From Oxydemutator sp963693105 (GTDB taxonomy: Bacteria; Pseudomonadota; Gammaproteobacteria; Poriferisulfidales; Oxydemutatoraceae), in the NCBI GenBank assembly GCA_963693105.1, contig OY843752.1, positions 372,001 through 436,000 on the forward strand: a stretch of DNA of 64,000 nucleotides, written 5' to 3'. This document shows positions 17,701-32,700 of this stretch, piece after piece. The notes beneath the pieces are model-generated. The model saw only the letters and a list, made by a program, of their open reading frames with translations. It was not told the origin of the DNA and did no database searches. Made by a program: the position numbers and the translations under genes. The first letter of the stretch is position 1, and each line of letters starts with the position of its first letter.

Positions 17701-20700
17701 GGTGATCGTGCCGGCCGTCGTGCCGGTGGTTATCGTCAGCGGACTGGTGGGAGCGATGGCGTAATCATCGGTGGTGATACCGGTGGCGTCGGCGACCGAA
17801 TACGGCACGTTAATGGACGCCGCCGAACCGGAAGCCGCTCCGCTCAGGACGACATCCAGCACCACATCCGTTCCTTCCGGCGCCGTCGTCGCCGGTGGGC
17901 TTACCGAGACTGTCAGCGCGTCGTTGTCCACAATCATTGCTGTCGCAGCCGACGGTGTTCCCCGCGTCACCTCGCCTGCCGCAGCGTTTTTCATAAAGCC
18001 GGCATCACTCGCGGCGCCGAGCGTCACCGTCAGCGTCTCGGCGGACTCGTTCAGCAGGTCGTCTGTCAGCGCGACGGTCAGCTGTACTGTGGTCGTATTC
18101 GTGGACACCGTAACCGTCGCCGGTAAAGCGGCATGATCGGCGTCTGAGGCGGTGCCGCCCGGCGGCATGACCGGAACCGTCACCGCGCCCTCCGAACCTC
18201 TGACAGCACCGCTCAATGTGACGGTGAACATCGCGTCCTCGCCTTCCCCGACCTGGCCGGGGCCTTCGATTGAATACGTTATCGGGTCGCTTTGTCTGAC
18301 GACGACCTCGGCCCTGTCGGTGCTGATGGCGGCGGACGGATTGCCGCCGCCGCGGGCGTTCGTCAGCATCACCACCAGCGTCTCGGCACTCTCGTTCAGG
18401 TCGTCGTCGCGGATGGATACCGACACGCTCTGGCTCGCGAACCCGCTGAAACTCAAACTGCCGGTCGTCGCCGTATAGTCGTCCGCTTCTGCCGGATTGG
18501 CGCCGCCGCCAACGACAATCCAATCGACTGTCACGTCAGCGGTCGGAGCGTCCTCATCCTCGCCGCTCAACTCGACCGTGAACTGCGCCACTTCGCCTTC
18601 CGATACCTCAGCCTGATTCGCACGCACCGACAAAAAGCGCGTCGCCGCCAGATTCGCCGGGATTGTCAGATTGGCGACACTCGGCGAGGCGGAGACCTCG
18701 CCCGCGCCCATGCCCGCCGATACACCGATGATTCGTATCACCACGCTCTCGGCGTCTTCCTCGCGGCTGTCCTGGGCTATGCCTATCGAGAAAGCGCTTG
18801 TGACGTTATCCATCTCCACCACGGTCGTGCCGACTATCGCGCCGCTGGTTATTACCGCATTGACGCCGGCTCTGAAGTCAGAGTTGGCGACGCTGTTCGG
18901 CGCGCGATCGTCGGCGCCGGTGTTCGTCTGCGTGATGACCGAGGCCATCCACGTCACCGTCACCACATCCGCGCTCGGCGTATCCAAAGTCAACACAAAC
19001 TGCGCCGTGCCGCCTTCCGACGCCTCTTCGCCCGAACTGCGCGCAAGGACGACTTCCGCCGCGTCGCTTTGTGCAATCAAGACTTCAGCCATCGTCGCGC
19101 CGAGAACTATCGAACCCGCAGACGGCATATTCACCGCACCGGCCAGTGTCACCGTCAGCGTCTCGGTGGACTCGTTCAGAGTGTCGGCATGAACCAACAG
19201 CATCACTTTGCCGATGGTCGTGCCCGGGGCTATCACCAGCGGGCTTGCGACGATGGCGTAGTCTCCGCCTGCGTCGGCGGCCCCGCCCACGGCGCTGCCG
19301 CCCAGCGTGAACGACACGTCCACATCCGCCGTCGGCGTGCCGCCGTCGAGTGTCAGCGTGAAGCTCGCCGTCGCCCCTTCGCTTACGCCCGCCGCCGCGG
19401 CGGACACGCTGACTGTCAGCTCGTCGTCGTCGCTGACCGATACCGCAAACGGATCGCCAGAATCCGTGCCGCCGTCGGACACAGAATCTTCGACCGAGGC
19501 TTCAATGCTGAAGGTCTCCGTCGCCTCGTTCAATGAATCTCCGGCAATCCCGACGGTGAATGACGCGGTGGCGGCGCTCGGACCCAGACTCACCATGCCG
19601 CTCGTGGCGCCGGAAAAGTCGGTCGCCGTCGTCGTGCCGTGGACAACCTCCCACGCCACGCTCCTCGCTTCTGCGAAGCCGGCTCCCGTCAGACCCATCG
19701 TGTATTCGACGCTCACTTCCGCATCGCCCTCGGCCACAACCCCGGTGCCTGTTATCGTCAATGCACGCACCGATGTCGTGTTTTCCGGGATGGTTATGTC
19801 GGCGCGGACGGATGTGCCCAGTGCAACATCGCCGCCGCCTGCACTGGCTATCGGGTTGCCCAGAACCACTGTCAGGGTCTCGGCGTCCTCCTCCATGCCG
19901 TCATACTCTATGCTGACGGTGATCGTGCCGGTCGTCGCGCCGGCGGCTATCGTCAGCGGGCTGGTGGGAGTGGTGGTGTAATCATCGGTGGTGATACCGG
20001 CGGCGGCGGGGACCGAATACGGCACTTCAATTGATGCCGCCGAGCCGGAAGCCGCTCCGCTCAGAATCACATCCAGCACCACATTCGTTCCTTCCGGCGC
20101 CATCGTCGCCGGTGGGCTTACCGAGACTGTCAGCGCATCGTTGTCCTCGATCATCGCCGTCGCGCCGTGGCGGGCGGGGTCGAGGTCGCGCGTCACCGCG
20201 CCTGCCGCCGCGTCTTTCATAAAGTCGGCTTCACTCGCGGCGCCGAGCGTTACTACCAGCGTACCGGCGGACTCGTTCACGGCGTCCTCGACCGTCGTCG
20301 CCGTAATCACCGTGCCAATCGTGCCGGCGGCGACGGTTACAGCACCTGACAGCGGCCCGGCGTAATCCCCCGCATCGGCGGCGATTGTGTACGGAACCGT
20401 CACCGCGCCTTCCGAACCGCTGACAGCACCGCTCAATGTGACGGTGAACATCGCGACCTCGCCTTCCCCGACCCGGCCGGGGCCTTCGATTGAATACGTT
20501 TCGGGTCGCTTTGCCCGACGACGACCTCGGCACTGGCGGTGCTGATGACGGCGGACGGATTGCCGCCGCCGTCGGCGTTCTCCAGCATCACTACCAGCGT
20601 CTCGGCGCTCTCGTTCAGGCCGTCATCGCGGATGGATACCGACACGACCTGGCTCTCGAACCCGCTGAAACTCAAACTGCCGGTCGTCGCCGTATAGTCA

Positions 20701-23700
20701 TCCGCTTCTGCCGGATTGGCGCCGCCGCCAACGACAGACCAATCGACTGTCACGTCAGCGGTCGGGTCGTCCACGCCGCTCAACTCGACCGTGAACTGCG
20801 CATCCATGCCTTCCTCTATCGTTTCCTGATTCGCACTCACCGACAAAAAGCGCGTCGCCGCCAGATTCGCCGGGATTGTCAGACGGGCGACATCCGAAGA
20901 GGCGGAGACCTCGCCCGCGCCCGTGCCCGCCGATACACCGATGATTCGTATTACCACGCTCTCGGCGTCTTCCTCGCGGCGATCCTGGGCTATGCCTATC
21001 GAGAAAGCGCTTGTGACGTTGCCCATCTCCACCACGGTCGTGCCGACTATCGCGCCGCTGGTTATCGCGGCATTGACGCCGGCTCTGAAATCAGAGTTGT
21101 CGGCTTCGTTCGGGCCGCGGTCGCCCGTGCCGGTGTTCGTCTGCGTGATGACCGAGGCCATCCACGTCACCGTCACCACATCCGCGCTCGGTGTATCCAA
21201 AGTCAACACAAACTCCGCCGTGCCGCCTTCCGACGCCTCTTCGCCCGAAGTGCGCGCAAGGACGACTTCCGCCGCGTCGCTTTGTGCAATCGAGACTTCA
21301 GTCATCGTCGTGCCGAGAACTATCGAACCCGCAGACGGCATATTCACCGCACCGGTCAACTCCACCGTCAGCGTCTCGGTGGACTCGTTCAGATTGTCGG
21401 TATCAATCGGCAGCATCAATTCGCCGCTGGTCGTGCCGGCGGCGATTGTCAGCGGACTGGCGGCGGCGGTGTAATCTTCACCCTCGGCGCTGCCGCCCAG
21501 CGTGAACGATACGTCCACATCCGCCGTCGGCATGCCGCCGTCGAGTGTCAGCGTGAAGCTCGCCGTCGCCCCTTCGCTTACGCCCGCGGTGTCGGCCAAC
21601 ACGCTGACTGTCAGCTCGTCGTCGTCGCTGACCGATACCGCAAACGGATCGCCAGAATCCGTGCTGCCGTCGGACACAGAATCTTCAACCGAGGCTTCAA
21701 TGCTGAAGATCTCCGTCGCCTCGTTCAATGAATCTCCGGCTATCCCGACGGTGAATGACGCGGTGGCGGCGCTCGGACCCAAACTCACCATGCCGCTCGT
21801 GGCGCCGGAAAAGTCGGTCGCCGTCGTCGTGCCGTGGACAACCTCCCACGTCACGTTCCTCGCTTCTGCGAAGCCGGTTCCCATCAGACCCATCGTGTAT
21901 TCGACGCTCACTTCCGCATCGCCCTCGGCCACAACCCCGGTGCCTGTTATCGTCAATACACGCACCGATGTCGTGTTTTCCGGGATGGTTATGCTGGCGC
22001 TGCGATCAGCGAGGATTGAGCTCAGTGCAACCGCGCCTCCGCCCGTGCCGACGACTTCCGGGTTGCCCAGAACCACTGTCAGGGTCTCGGCGTCCTCCTC
22101 CATGCCGTCATACTCTATGCTGACGGTGATCGTGCCGGTCGTCGCGCCGGCGTCTATCGTCAGCGGGCTGGTGGGAGTGGTGGCGTAATCATCGGTGGTG
22201 ATACCGGCGGCGGCGGCGGCGGCGGTGGAGACCGAATACGGCACTTCAATCGAAGCCGCCGAGCCGGAAGCCGCTCCGCTCAGAATCACATCCAGCACCA
22301 CATTCGTTCCTTCCGACGCCATCGTCGCCGGTGGGCTTACCGAGACTGTCAGCGCGTCGTTGTCCTCGATCATCGCCGTCGCGACGTGGCGGGCGGGGTC
22401 GAGGTCGCGCGTCACCACGCCTGCCGCCGCGTCTTTCATAAAGTCGGCTTCACTCGCGGCGCCGAGCGTCACCACCAGCATACCGGTGGACTCGTTCACG
22501 GCGTCCTCGACCGTCGGTACCATAATCACCGTGCTGGTCGTGCCGACGCCAAGGGTTTCGGCGCCTGACAGCGGCCCGGCGTAATCTCCCTCATCGGCGG
22601 CGATTGTGTACGGAACCGTCACCGCGCCCTCCGAACCGCTGACAGCACCGCTCAATATGACGGTGAACATCGCGTCCTCGCCTTCCCCGACCCGGCCGGG
22701 GCCTTCGATTGAATACGTTATCGGGTCGCTCTCGGCAATCATCACGCTCGCCCGGCCTGCGCCTCTCAGGGCCGGGGCCTCCTGAGCGCCGCCCGACGGA
22801 GACGACAGCTGAAGCGTCAGCGTCTCGCTCGACTCGTTCAGGTTGTCAGATAACAACGGAATCACGACCCTTTGCGCGGTTTGCCAGTCGGATGGCGTGA
22901 AGGTCAGCGTGCCGCTCATGTCGGCGGCGTAATCTTCCCGCTCCACCATTCCCGTAATCGAATACATCACCGTCGTATCCGTATTCACTCCGCCGTCCAC
23001 CTCATTCACCAGCGCGATATTGAACGTCGCCGTCGCGCCTTCGGCCACAACCGCGTCCACGGCGTCAATCTCGTAAAACAGCGTCGTCGCCGCATTCTCA
23101 CGAATCGCCACCTCCGCCGTGGCAGCCGCGCCCAGGGTCACCCGTCCGGCGACCGAATCCGGCCGCGGCGGTTGCAAAGACACGACCAGTGTTTCCGTCG
23201 TCTCCGCCATGCCGTCCGGCAGCACCGTCAGGGCTATCGTCGCCCGGGTCGAACCCGGACTCAGAGTCACGGAGAACATCGTGTCGGCCAGCGCGTAGTC
23301 TTGCGTTGTCACTCCCACTCCGCCGATTGTGAACGGCACTTCCACAGCGCCTTGCGATTCAACATCCAGGTTGATATGGAACATCACCTCGTCGCCCTCG
23401 TTCACCGGCGAGGTGTCCGCGCCCGCGCGCTCGACCGATACCATGGCGTCGTCGTTGTCGGCGACCACCACCGTGGCCGAGCCGGACGACGCGCTCAACT
23501 CCAGATAATCCAACGACGCTCCGTTCACGCGGACGTCGTTCAGCGTCAGCACAACCGTCTCGTCCGACTCGTTGACCTCGTCGTCGGTCAGCACAACCGT
23601 CACCGACGCCGTCGTGTTGAACGGAACCTGCGTGGCGCCGGTGGTCGCGCCCGTGTAATCCGCGCCGGCGGTGGCGGCGCCGCCCAGAGTCCACGAAACC

Positions 23701-26700
23701 AGCGCCGATGTCGCGCCGCCTATCTCGCCCAGCGAAAGCGCCGCGCCCCCGGCGCTCACGAATTGCAAGTCAAAGACCGCCGACTGCCCTTCCGTGCGCG
23801 TCGTCGAGGCCGCGATTACCGCTATCCCGGCAACGTCGCTGCGCTCAACGACCGCCGCAATACCGGCCTGCGATACTTCAACCACGCCCGCGCTGCGCCC
23901 GGCCGTCAGCATGACCGTCAGCGTTTCGGTGGACTCCGGCACCGTGTCGTCGGCTATCGGGATGGCGATTGCCTCGCTCATCGAGCCGACGCCAATGGTG
24001 ATGACGCCGGTCAGCGCGCCGTCAATGTCGGACGCCTCGATGCCGCCGCCCGGAACAATCTCGTAATCCACCATCACATCCGCGGTCGGTGTGCTGCCGG
24101 AAAGAACAACGGTAAAGTCCGCATTGCCACCCTCTGCCGCGGCTGAATCCGGCCCCTGCAAAGACACCGTCAGCGCGTCGTCGTCCACCAGCCTCAACAC
24201 AACGCTGCCCGTCTCAATGCGCCAGTAACCTCCCTCGATTGCAACGTCGCTGATCGTCACGACGATGGTCTCGGTGCTTTCGTTGTCGCCGTCGTCAATC
24301 GGCGTAATATTCAAACCCGGAGAAGACGTATTCGGCCAGTCCGGCGGCAGCGTCACCGTGCCGCTGCTGTTCGCATAACCCTGCGGCACGCTGTAATCCA
24401 CGCCCGCGACGGCCGTGCCGCCCAGGGTGTAGGTCAACGTCGCCGTCGCCTCAAACCTCGCCATATCCGCCGCTTCCATACTCACGACCGCGGCGGCGGC
24501 GCCTTCCGTCAACTGCGACGGAGATTGCAACGAAATCCCGAGACGCTGGCCGGGCCGGATGAGGACGGTGGCCGAAGACGGCGCGCCAACAGCAACCGCA
24601 CCCGGATTGTCTCCCAGGACGGGGTCGCTCAACGACAACACAATGCTCTCGGTTGATTCTGCATAGATGTCCGGGAGGATTCCCAGCTCAATCGTCCGCA
24701 TCGTCTCGCCGACGCCGAAAACCACCGTGCCGGTGGTCGCGGAAACTTCGTAATCCGCACCCGGCGTCGCCGTCCCCGACAGCGAATACGACACGCTCAA
24801 GGTGCTGCGTTGAGCACCGCCGGTGGCCTCAACCCCGACGATGATGTTCACCGACGTCGTCGCCTCTTCAACGGCGGCCTGGTCGGCATCCTCCAGCATC
24901 GCCGTGAATTGGAAAAGACTCTCGCTGCTCGCGGCAATGGTGGCGCTCGCCGAAACACCGCGCAGCGAAGTAACGCCGGCGGCGCCGGAAGGCTCGCCCA
25001 GAACCAGGACGAAGGTTTCCGTCGTCTCGCCCAGACCATCTTCGACTATCCCGATTGCCGAGGTCGCCTTCTCGCTCTCGCCCATGACGAACGACACCGA
25101 ACCCGACGGAAACACAGTTCTGCCCAGGCCAAAGTCTGCCGGCGCGACATCGTCATCCGCGGCGGATGAACTGGTGGTGATGCGCCACGGAATCGTCAAT
25201 ATCGTTCCAGCCGACAAACTCCCTCCGCCGATTGTGATTGTGAACGTCGCCGTCGCGCCCTCGAGCAACGCCGACGACGGTGCGTCCACCGTCCCCGTAA
25301 TCACATCGTCGTCCTCGATGTGGATGGTCGCCTCCGCGCCGCCCAGCGACAACGTGATGCTCTCGGTGGACTCGTTGACGACATCGTTCACCAAAGCCAG
25401 CACCAGCCGCGTGCCGCTGCTGCCGCCGGTAATCAAAACAGAACCTGCCGAGGCGCCGGCATAGTCCTCGCCGGAAACCGCCGTGCCGGTCAGCATGTAA
25501 CTCAAACTCACGTCCGCGCCGGACAGCAATGGCCCGGCGTCATCGCCCAGCGTAATCAAAAAGGTCGGACTCGTGACGCCTGCTTCATCCACCGACTCCT
25601 GCAACGCCGTGAGCGTGACTGCCGCAGCCGCGTCGGCGGCGATTGACGACATAACCGGAGAGCCCACGACACCGACTTCGCCATACGCACCCGTCACCTC
25701 ATCCGCGCCGACCGTGAACTCAAAGAACTGCTCATCACTCTCCACCGTGCGGTCGGAGCCAATCATGATGTTCACCACCGTCGTCGTGGCGCCCGCCGCG
25801 AAGGTCGCCGCGCCCGCGAACGGGAGCATGTCAAAGTCCGCGAAATCATCCGCCTCGGCCGACACGCGGACGGATGTCCCGGTGACGCGCCACGGCACAC
25901 TCAACATCCTCGTCGGCAAACGCCCCAGCGTGATTGTGAACGTCGCCGTCGCGCCCTCGGACACAGCCTCGGCGGGGCCGGACAGACGCACAACCATCGC
26001 ATCGTTGTCGAGGATTGCATAACGGGCCGAAGCATCCGCGCCGGGACGCACGCCGCCCGTCAGGACAATCGTCATCACCAGCGTCTCCGAAGACTCGTTC
26101 AGCATGTCGTCGGTCAGCGAAAATACCACGTCCGCGCGCGTCGAACCGGCGGCGATGACGCTCTGGTATCTCATCGTGTCAGGCTGACCCGCGATAGCGT
26201 CTCCGGTGTAGTCCACGCCCCGCTGCGCGTCGCCGCCGAGTGTCCAGTGTACCGTCGTGGCCTGGCTCTGAACCCCGGACAGCGCAATCGTGAACACCGC
26301 GCTCGTGCCCTCGGCGGCGGACTCCGCCGCCGCCGTGACACCGGCCTCGACTCCGGCGATGTTGACAACGCTGCCGGAAGACCTCTCCGGGCCAGCGATA
26401 TCCAGCGTCGTCGCAAAAAGCACGCCGGGGTCGCCGACAAAACCGGTCAGACTCACCTCGAAACGTTCTTCCCCTTCTTCATCATCGTCATCATTCCTGT
26501 AATAAAGAGTGATGGCCGTCTCCGTCATGCCGATGGCAATCGTCACGCTGCCGGTCAATGGCAAACTGGCGACCGTCATGCCCTGCGCGTCAGTAAAGTC
26601 CCCGGCGACGACGCTGTCCGCCCCGCCCGTCCCGGCTATCCGGTATTCAACCTCCACTTCCCGTCTGTGCGCCGGGTCCAGCTGCACGATCCAGGTCTGT

Positions 26701-29700
26701 GAACTGCCCTCGACGCCCACAACACCCGGCCCCGACAAACTGACCTCCGGCAACCGGACGCTGCTTTCAATCGTCACGGTCGCGCTCGCCGTGCCGATAT
26801 CAATGCTTCCCGCCGTTTGCGGTTCGTCGAGGACGACCGTCAGCGCCTCCTCGCCCTCGGCGAGGTTGTCGTCAGGCACCCTCAGCACAATCCGGCCGCT
26901 GGTCTCCTCGACGGCGATGGTCAGTATGCCCATCGTCGTATGCGCGGCAAGACCACCCGGCAACACGATGTCGTAGTCGTCGGCATCCACGCCGCCCATC
27001 ACCGAGAAGGGCACTTCCAGCGGCGTGCCCGGCCTGCCGCCGTCCAGCGTCACGGTAAAGGTCGCCGTGCCGCTTTCGGCCAAACGGGCGCGGTCGGCTG
27101 CGATGGCGACAGTGATGGGATCGCTCGCGGCGATGATCACGGTCGCGGCGGCGGCGGCGGCGCCAATGCCAATGTCCGAATCACTGCTTCGGACGTCGCT
27201 CAGGGACAGCGTCAGGGTCTCGGTGGTTTCGCTCAGCGCGTCGTTGTCAATGTCAACGTGTATCGTCTGAAGCCCGGTGCCATCGAACTCGAGGACGCCG
27301 CTGGCCGCCGTCGGTGTAGTGTAGTCGGCGCCGTCCACATCGCCGCTGATGGTCCAGGTCACCGAAGACGCGCGCGTTGCCAGACCGGCCAACGTCACAG
27401 TGAACACCACCCGGTCGCCTTCGACGATGTCGGCGGCGTCGGCAACGACGGAAAACTCACGCGAAAACTCGCGGAAAGTCACCGTCGCCACGGCGGGGCC
27501 GCCCGCTGTCACCACGCCGGCGCCAACGCCGGCGCCAATTGCGCCTGCGTCCAGGGTCAGCGTCAAGGTGCCGGTGCTGGCGTTCAACGTGTCGCTGCGG
27601 TCGCTGGCAAGGGAGATTCCCATGCTGGTGGCGCCCGCCGCAAAGACGAGGGGGCTGCCGGTGTTGTCGGTGAACGGCGGCGGGTTGACGCCGCCCGCCG
27701 TCACGCTGTACGGCACGGTCAGCTGCGCCGCGCTCGGCTTGTTCAGGTTCACCACCAATTCCACAGTCTGGCCCTCTTCAATGGACACCGAGGTGTCGGC
27801 GAAGGAGACGGTGATGTCGTCGCCGTCCAGTATCGTGAAGGTATGCGTTGATTCGACGAAATGGATGACGCCGACGGCGCTGACCGCCCCGACCGTGACG
27901 ACGAACACCTCGCTCGCCTCGTTCAGGCCGTCGGGCAGGACATGGAGGGCGATGGTGCCGCTACTGGCGCCGGCGGCGATCTCGAGACTGCCGGGCCCGC
28001 GTTCGTAGTCGGCGGTGGCGGCGGCATCCACAGTGGCAGGGTCGCCGTCCACGCCGATGGCGTAATCCACCGTCGCCGGCACGGAAAGTTCAGCGCCGGT
28101 CAAAACGACGGTGGCCGTAGCGAGCTGGCCCTCGCTCACATTGCCGCCACCGATCACGGTGGCGGTGATCGGGTCGTCGTCGGCAATCGTCACCGCCACC
28201 GTGCCGATGCGGCGGGCCAGCACAACCCCGTCGTCGGACACCTCCCCTGCAATCCGTTCGTCGAAGTAGCGAGTGCCGCCATCGGCATCAGGGTCGGGGA
28301 CAGTGGCGCGGACAATGAAGGTCTCCGTCGTCTCGTTCAGGTTGTCGCCGATGACGGTGACGGTGAAATTTGTGGCCGCGCCGCCGGGGTCACCGGAGCT
28401 GAAAGCCACCGTCCCGGTCGTCGCCATGAAATCGGCGGCGTCCGCCTCGCCTATCCGGGTGCCGGTCGTCAGCCTCCAGGTCACGAGAGTGTCGTCGGAA
28501 AACGGTGTGCCGGTCAGCACAACCGTGTAGCTGCGGGTCGTGTTGCTGTCCATTTCGGGGATGTCGTCCGGCCCGGTCACGGTCAACATACGCGCCTCGA
28601 TATGCAGGTAGGCCGCGCAGTTCAAAAGGGTCGCCAAAGTGACCTCGCCCGCGCCGGAGCCGACCTCGGCGGAGCCGGACTGCAAATAAAGCCTGGCAAT
28701 CTCTCCGGAATAGGCGGGCAGGTTGCTCTCCACAATGCCGTCCTGAAGGATACTGAAAGTGATGTCGGCTTGTGTGCTGCCTGCGGGGATGGTCACTCTG
28801 GCTGTCAGGGCGCTGGTTTGCGCGCTGATTACGACGCCGCCGCCGACGAAGGCGAAGTCGGGGGCGGCCTCTGAGTTGGCCCGGCCGCCGGCACTCACTT
28901 GTTCCAGATGCCAGACCGCACTGATATCCGCGGCGCTGCGGTAGGATACGGTGCCATCTTCATTGCCCAGGACCACGCTGAAAGTCGCCGTGGTGCCCTC
29001 GGCCAATTCATAGGTCGGGTCCACGCTGCCACAACTCCCCCGTCCGGCAACCGGCCCCTGCAGGTTGGCGCCCGCGCCATACTGCCCGGTGAACCAATCC
29101 TCCCGGCCGCCGAGGACATGGAGGAAGACGGCATCGTTGCGGGGAATGGTGACATCCGCGCTGTAACCGCCGCCGGCTTCGCCGAACGCCAGACGCAGTG
29201 TCTCGGCGTCCTCATTGATGTTGTCATCGGTAATCTCCAGTTCAATCCGGGCGCTGGCGGCGTTGGCGGGGAAAGTCAACGTGCTCTGCAACGCGTTCAT
29301 CACAATGCCGGACGGCGCCGTAACGCTGAAATCGTCCTGATGGACTCCGGTCACGGTAAAGGGCACCGGTTGATCCGATGTCGGCGGACTTCCGACCGGT
29401 GTCACGGTAAAGACGGCGTCATTGCCCTCGTCAACGGTGGCGTCCGCGGCAACGATGGTGAAACCGGGCACCTCGTCATCAAGGATGGTGCCGGTCAGCG
29501 AAGAAGACAGGCCCACACCGACAGGGCTGCCCTGGCTCAACGGATTGCTGATGCGGATGACGAAGGTTTCGGTGCCTTCAAGGGCGGTATCGTTCCATGT
29601 CCGCAAGTCAACGCGAGTCTCAAACTCGTCGGCCGGGATGACCGCCGTGCCGCTGGGGAAGTTCGTCAGCGCATTGCCTTCGGCATCGGCGAAGTCCCCC

Positions 29701-32700
29701 GCTTCCGCCGGGTAATCGCCGACGGCGGCCACGGCCCAGTCCACGCGGTCGGTGCCGTCGGACGCATCCCGGTCTCTGTCGCCAAGAACAATACGGAACG
29801 TCATGGTCGTGCCCTCGTTCACTGCCGACACCGAATTTTCGGCAGTGTCGGAAATGTTGACGAGACGCGGCCCCCGCACGGTGACGGCGACTTCATCGGT
29901 GTCGGAGTTGCCGGTCATGTTGTCCGTAACCGTCACCCGGAAGTAAAGCCCGCCGGCCCTCTCCGGCGCGGTGAACGTCGCGACGTCGCTGGCGGCGCCG
30001 GACAGCGGCACGAACCTCTCATCATCGGCGGCTATCACGCCGGCGTCGGCGCTGTCCGCGGCCACCTGCTGCCACTGGTATCTCAGCGGACCGTTGGAGT
30101 CCGTTGCAACAATCACGCTTGCAGTGGCGGACAAAGTCACCTCGTCCAGCATATCCACCACCTGGTCCACGCCGGCGGCGGCCTCCGGCGGCGGGTCGTT
30201 GGCGGGGATGACAACGCCCGCCATGGCGGCGGTGACGCCGGCGAGTCCGGCGGTTTGCGGCGTGCCGATGGTCACGGACAGCATCTCGTCTTCCTCGGTT
30301 ACAAATTCATGGGCGATCCACAGCGCGACAAGACCGGCGGTCGTGCCGGCGGCAATGGTCAATGTGCCGGTCGTGTCAGCCGCGCACTGGCCCAGCGGCA
30401 GCGCAATGTGGTAGTCGTCGTCGGCATCGGCGACGCCCCTCAACGTGAAAGGCACCATCACGGGCGCCGTTGCCATACCGCCGCTCAGTGTCACATCGAA
30501 ATACACCGGGTTGTCCTCGTCCACGCGGTCCTGTCTGGAGGTGATGGCGGCGTTCAACAGGTTGAGGTCGGCGATGACCACCGCGACGCTGGTGGTGGCG
30601 CGCGCCACCATGCCGATAGCGGTGGTCATCACCGCCTCGCCCAGTTCAAGGACTATGGTTTCCGAAGCCTCGTTCAGGTTGTCGCGGAGGATCGGCGCCG
30701 ACACCGCCGCGGTGGTCGCGCCCGCGGCAATGGTAACCGCCGTCGCCGTTATTGCAGTGTAATCCAGGCCGGCCGTCGCGGTGCCGCTCACCGTGAACGG
30801 CACCGTCACATCGCCCTCCGACAGGCCGCTCAGGCGGACGATGACGGTCGCGATCGCGCCCTCCGCCACGGTGATGTCTTCGGTATCGTAGGCAATGGGG
30901 TCGCTTTGCACCACCTGAACCCCGATGCCGCCGACGGCGTTGCCGAGCAGCAGCGTCAGGGTCTCGGTGGATTCGTTCAGCGTGTCGTCGGCAATCCCGA
31001 TCTGAACTGTCTGCGACGTGCCCCAGCTGGCCGGGGCAAAGGTCAGGGTGCCGCTGGCGGGGGTGTAATCCGCCGGTTCCACATCGCCGCCTACCGTCCA
31101 GACTATCACCGTGTCGTCGGACGGCCGGTCGCCCTCCGGTGTCACGACAAAGGTCGCCGTGTCGCCTTCATGCACCTGCGTGCCGGGGGCGGCGGCGTCA
31201 CGGTCCACCGTCACGGCATCCACCCGGAAAACAGCGGGAGCCACCTCCACCCGCGCACTTGCGGCAGCGGCGAGAGCAACCCTGCCGCCGCCGGGGCCGA
31301 CCTGCGGCTCGAGCAGGGTAACAACCAGATCCGCAAATGAACCCGCCACGTTATCGGCAAGGCGCAGAACAATCACGCCGGTGGTCTCGCCCGGCGGAAT
31401 CACCAGGCGGCCGGGCACGGTGGCGTCAGCGGAACTGAAAGCGGGCGTGATGTCTTCCCTGGCCACGGTGCTGGCATCCTCGTACGGCAGCGTAATCACC
31501 CCCCTCGAACCGCTGCTGGCGCCGCTCAGGGTGACGACGAAAGTCACCGTGGCGCCCCTGTCCACCCGGAGGCTCGTGGCGGCGATATCGACCGTGATGT
31601 CATCGTCGTCCCTGAGAACCACCGTCTCCGTGGTATTGCCGAGAGTGATGCGGCTCCTGATGGAGCCGGGGAGCGAGGCAAGTTCGTGACGCCAGCCCAC
31701 GGTTACGACGGTGTGGTCGGGCTCGTTCCAGTTGTTGTCGGGGACATTGCTCGACACGACGAGCGTGTCTTTGCTCTCCGTGCTGCCGGACGCGATGTCA
31801 ATCGAGGTTAAAGAACTTCTCCCGACATCGGAGTTGGAGATTGTCTGAAACCCGGCAGTGCAGTAGGGCTGGCCGGTGGCGGGGTTCACACCGCAACCCT
31901 CCAGAATATAACGGCCCTCAAAGGGCGACGCCACCGAACCACCGGTGACGACAAAATTCACATTCACCGTAGCGGTTCCCTCCGTAAATTCATCGGGGTC
32001 GCCCGCCAGTTCCATGAAAATATCGGCCCGGTCGTTGTCGAGAATGGTTATGTAAAAATCGTCCCGGGTGACGTCTGCGACGGCCGTATTACCGAGAACG
32101 TCTATGAATCTTGTGCAGCATCTCTCCAGGACGGCTAACTGCGCGTCGCTGACGTTGGCAGCAGCGAGAGCTTCCCTGTAGCTTCTGCAGCATCCCTCAT
32201 TCGTCTCCTGAACATCGATTGGATCCTCGAGTTCGAGCCTGAACCGCTCGTCGCCTTCGACCTCACAATCATCAATCGCATCGATACGGAGGATGGTGTT
32301 TCTGTTGATGTTGGTCCGCTGAAAATCAGAGTTCCCAATGACACCCACGCTGGTGTAGCCATGGGCGTTGGAGGTTGCCGTACCCACAGGGCCGGCGCCG
32401 CCGGCGGGCAGTCTGACGCTGTAGTCGGCAATGCTGCCGCCTTGCGAAACATCGGAAAATTCGGGGTAGATGGTGTAAGGCACACTCAGGTTTAAAGCCC
32501 AGGGCGCGCCTGCGTGCGGCTCGAACACCCGGATCGCTGCATTTGCTTGTGCTCCTTCCGCAATATTTACAATGTTTGCCGAGTGGCCGAAGTCGAATAT
32601 CCCGTACACGAATCCATCGGCCTGGATGACGGTGGACGCGGTCGTCGGGCGGACCTCTGAAAGCCGGACTTCACCCGTGCTGCGGCCTCCGGCCAATCGC

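Noticed and set aside
17530..22690. Possible CRISPR-like or minisatellite array
   Set aside because: The repeats are ~2.2 kb, in frame and coding for Calx-beta domains; no short palindromic repeats with unique spacers.
28899..31340. Long plus-strand open frame (813 codons) opposite the giant gene, and similar ones at 32832-35309, 18292-19536 and 16607-17764
   Set aside because: They lie entirely antisense to the Calx-beta gene, have His/Arg/Gly-biased composition with no recognisable domain, and follow from the repeat and G+C bias of the real strand.
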